A stretch of 64,000 nucleotides of DNA, from NCBI GenBank assembly GCA_009760855.2, contig WPIO01000051.1:2934213-2998212 (forward strand), read 5' to 3'. Origin of the DNA: Cristatella mucedo. Taxonomy: Eukaryota; Bryozoa; Phylactolaemata; Cristatellidae. The notes under the pieces were generated by a model, which did no database searches, was not told the DNA's origin, and saw only the letters and a list, made by a program, of their open reading frames with translations. Below are positions 63,475 to 64,000 of this stretch, piece by piece. Each line of letters begins with the position of its first letter. Within the stretch, counting starts at the first letter, position 1. A program made the translations under genes and the position numbers.

Positions 63475-63900
63475 AATAGTAATAGTAATAATAAGAATAA
63501 TAGTGATAATGCATGTGATATGGAGCACCAAGAGAACTCGATCTCTTTCTGGGCACTTTACTTTTGCTGAAAAGGTAGTACTATCGAATGGTTAGTGGTA
63601 TCATTCTTGATCAACAGCAAGAATAACATGGCAAGAGGTGACATGCACAGGGTCGGCACGCCAGTTTGGCTAGTGGCAGCATGCACATTGGCAGAAAGCA
63701 TAATCACATAAAGGACTAATCACAGGGACCCACTAAATGGTGTGATAAATATATGTGGTTGTAGTTTCTTTTTAACTGTGGACAAGTCAGGAGATGTCTT
63801 GATATAGGTCAGGAGTGAGTTCCAGGCTTCGAGAGTGTTCGAACTAAAGGCACGGTCGCCAAATGATTCGAGATTTGTACGAGGTATGAGTTAATTTCAC
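63475..63900 (-). mobile_element. Non-LTR family 2 3' end in MCM7 intron 10
   Basis: The (AAT)n-type tail, GAACTCGATCTCTTTCTGGG, the CAGGGACCCACTAAATG block and the AGTGAGTTCCAGGCTTCGAG coding end match 43270-43690 in order. Diverged and not coding. Confidence 0.8.
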
Positions 63901-64000
63901 AGGAATGTGTGGATGCAATTGGATGCAAAAGCCTTCTGGATGCAAAAGCCTTCTCGGCTAGGCCGTTTTATATTCAAAGGCTTTCAGAGGTAAGGTTAGC

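Overview
The window is animal nuclear DNA, probably from an invertebrate. It has a spliced metazoan gene with GT-AG introns (MCM7), an intronless rhodopsin-like receptor gene, tRNA-derived SINEs, several families of decayed retrotransposons and DNA transposons, and abundant microsatellites. I cannot name the species. The transposon mix would suit a chelicerate such as a tick, but nothing seen here proves that.

Layout. 1-2.1 kb: a GC-rich class A GPCR gene on the minus strand with a TATA box just upstream. 2.6-5.6 kb: a microsatellite, nested fragments of two non-LTR retrotransposon families, SINEs and a hairpin. About 5.6-27.7 kb: an AT-rich endogenous Polinton/Maverick (adintovirus-like) element, the main item of interest. 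It carries a retroviral-type integrase at one end and a protein-primed type B DNA polymerase at the other. Between them lie a double-jelly-roll capsid gene, two related penton/minor-capsid genes, an FtsK/HerA-type packaging ATPase, an adenain-like cysteine protease, a PLA2-like virion protein, a YqaJ-type exonuclease, an HNH-AP2 endonuclease, four fiber-like proteins built from phage-tail-fiber-style repeats, and about ten unknown genes. Nearly every gene starts a few bases after a TATAGAA-like box, so each seems to have its own compact promoter. At least nine genes carry in-frame stops or frameshifts, while ATPase, HNH, first fiber, second fiber, penton-like and several small genes are open. 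The copy is therefore an eroded fossil, or a real element read with indel errors.

27.7-30.6 kb: degenerate TTTAGGG-like repeats, a 160 bp MITE-like palindrome and a tandem duplication. 30.6-33.1 kb: a 5'-truncated CR1/L2-like non-LTR retrotransposon on the minus strand. 33.6-35.4 kb: a decayed hAT-type transposase with a SINE inside. 37-43.2 kb: two diverged copies of one Gypsy-like LTR retrotransposon pol region. 43.3-44.4 kb: a second CR1/L2-like element with a long open RT tail. 45.5-46.4 kb: a dead Tc1/mariner transposase. The rest up to 51 kb is repeat fragments and featureless DNA.

51.2-64 kb: the 5' half of MCM7 on the plus strand, ten coding exons with an E2F-type site 50 bp before the start codon. 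The gene runs off the window after the Walker A exon. Its introns hold retrotransposon remnants, SINEs and long CT/CTGT microsatellites.
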